Below are positions 63,203-64,000 of a stretch of DNA of 64,000 nt, in pieces (the first letter of the stretch is position 1; each line of letters opens with the position of its first letter). Made by a program: the position numbers and the translations under genes. The stretch is taken from positions 1-64,000 of the IMG/VR virus record IMGVR_UViG_3300021594_000960. One strand, 5' to 3'. Origin of the DNA: a virus. The notes under the pieces are model-generated. The model worked only from the letters and a program-made list of their open reading frames with translations. It did not search any database and was not told where the DNA came from.

Positions 63203-64000
63203 ATGAAAAATAACGTTAAAGCTTACGAATTGATTGAGAAAGGCTTATCAGCCAAAACTGTTTCAAAATTGAATGAATCACAAATTGAAACACTTTATAA
63301 AAAATTGGTGATTTCTGAGCAAGTAACAGAAGTACCAACAAAGAAAACATTTAAAGTAGGTCCTAAGGGAGGTAAAGTTGGTAATGTTATGGTTTCCACT
63401 GACCCAAACACGAAAGAAGTTATAGTAACTACTGAAACTGAAATGACTGAGGATGAAACAGATGATGTTACAGACAAGAACGCTTTGGGTGCAGACGCAC
63501 TCCAAAATCTTACAGGTCAGGAAGCACCACATGATGCTAATGATATGGCACCTGATGGTATGGATGATGATTCAGATAACAACAGAAAAATGATGGGAAT
63601 GTCTGAAGAAAAAAACAAACCGAACCCATGGGCTATTTGCCATTCTCAAGTTGGACCGAAAAAATCAAGAAAATGGGAAAGATGTGTAAAAGAAGTAAAA
63701 AAACAGTTGGGAGAAGGAAAAAATCCAGTATCTTTGTTTCTTGAAAACGAAATTATGAAAATTGTGGAAAAAAACTTACCTCCAAGAATAACTAAAGGTG
63801 ATTTAGTTAAGTATCTTTCAGAAGCTGGTCCAGCCACAGCACCAACCAAACCTGCACCTGGTACAAAGCCAGGAACGAAACCTGGTAAACCTGACCCAAG
63901 ACCAAGACCTAAACACCCTGGTAAGAATCCAAATCCTGGTGAAAACCCTGCACCAAAAGCAAAAAAGGTTTCTCCTGAAGTTGCAAAAGATGAAGTAATG
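63203..64000 (+). CDS. Virion-type protein, truncated by window end
   Basis: At least 266 residues, still open at the window edge. The N-terminus (KNNVKAYELIEKGLSAKTVS) contains LVISEQ, an IxE-type site. The middle carries NKPNPWAICHSQVGPKKSRK followed by WERCVKEVKKQ, a two-Cys motif I recognise from marine T4-like phages, and the end is a Pro/Lys/Gly-rich tail. Function unknown; probably head-associated. Confidence 0.65.
   Translation, partial: MKNNVKAYELIEKGLSAKTVSKLNESQIETLYKKLVISEQVTEVPTKKTFKVGPKGGKVGNVMVSTDPNTKEVIVTTETEMTEDETDDVTDKNALGADALQNLTGQEAPHDANDMAPDGMDDDSDNNRKMMGMSEEKNKPNPWAICHSQVGPKKSRKWERCVKEVKKQLGEGKNPVSLFLENEIMKIVEKNLPPRITKGDLVKYLSEAGPATAPTKPAPGTKPGTKPGKPDPRPRPKHPGKNPNPGENPAPKAKKVSPEVAKDEVM

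Overview
The window looks like part of a large, AT-rich, tailed (T4-like) phage that infects a member of the Bacteroidota. Phage signs are dense small genes on both strands, a GH19 endolysin, thymidylate synthase, HNH endonucleases, a 15-tRNA complement, a KTSC protein, conserved myovirus-type proteins, and many proteins with N-termini resembling T4 capsid-targeting peptides. Host signs are a type IX secretion C-terminal sorting domain, an Oar-like TonB-dependent receptor, CsgG-type proteins, few Shine-Dalgarno sequences, and at least six exact Bacteroidota-type promoters (TTTG, 19-20 bases, TAnnTTTG). A second, directional element, TATTTAT(A/T)A, precedes more than twenty start codons. It is the reverse complement of the T4 late-promoter core and is probably this phage's own late or middle promoter.

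Layout: 0-5 kb holds small accessory genes (holin-like protein, possibly packaged nuclease, cyclic-phosphate receiver domain, metallophosphoesterase). 5-13 kb is one minus-strand cell-envelope and lysis operon: two CsgG-like proteins, a T9SS-sorted cohesin/dockerin-like protein, two membrane proteins, an outer-membrane barrel, a C-type lectin and an endolysin. 13-31 kb holds PPK2, a flavin reductase-like protein, ThyA, Smr, a GT17-like transferase, two Fe/2OG-oxygenase-like proteins, and a group of large proteins that may be head-internal. 31-36 kb holds ClpP, two tandem NodU-type carbamoyltransferases and an HNH protein. 37-47 kb is the tRNA region, with a homing endonuclease, sulfotransferase-like and HAD genes, and several unannotated structured RNAs between the tRNAs. 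47-54 kb holds a second sulfotransferase-like gene, a WCTT-motif protein and a full-length TonB-dependent receptor. 53.5-59 kb holds a tmRNA, a peptidase T-like enzyme, a ClpC-type unfoldase and a small heat-shock protein. 59-64 kb turns to virion-type genes, including a Thr/Pro-rich fibrous protein and a scaffold-like acidic protein.

How it may work together: the tmRNA, ClpC-type ATPase (with an IGF ClpP-docking tripeptide), ClpP, peptidase and Hsp20 could form a phage-owned ribosome-rescue and proteolysis pathway. The CsgG operon could remodel or breach the outer membrane around lysis. All functions are read from motifs by eye; no database search was possible.
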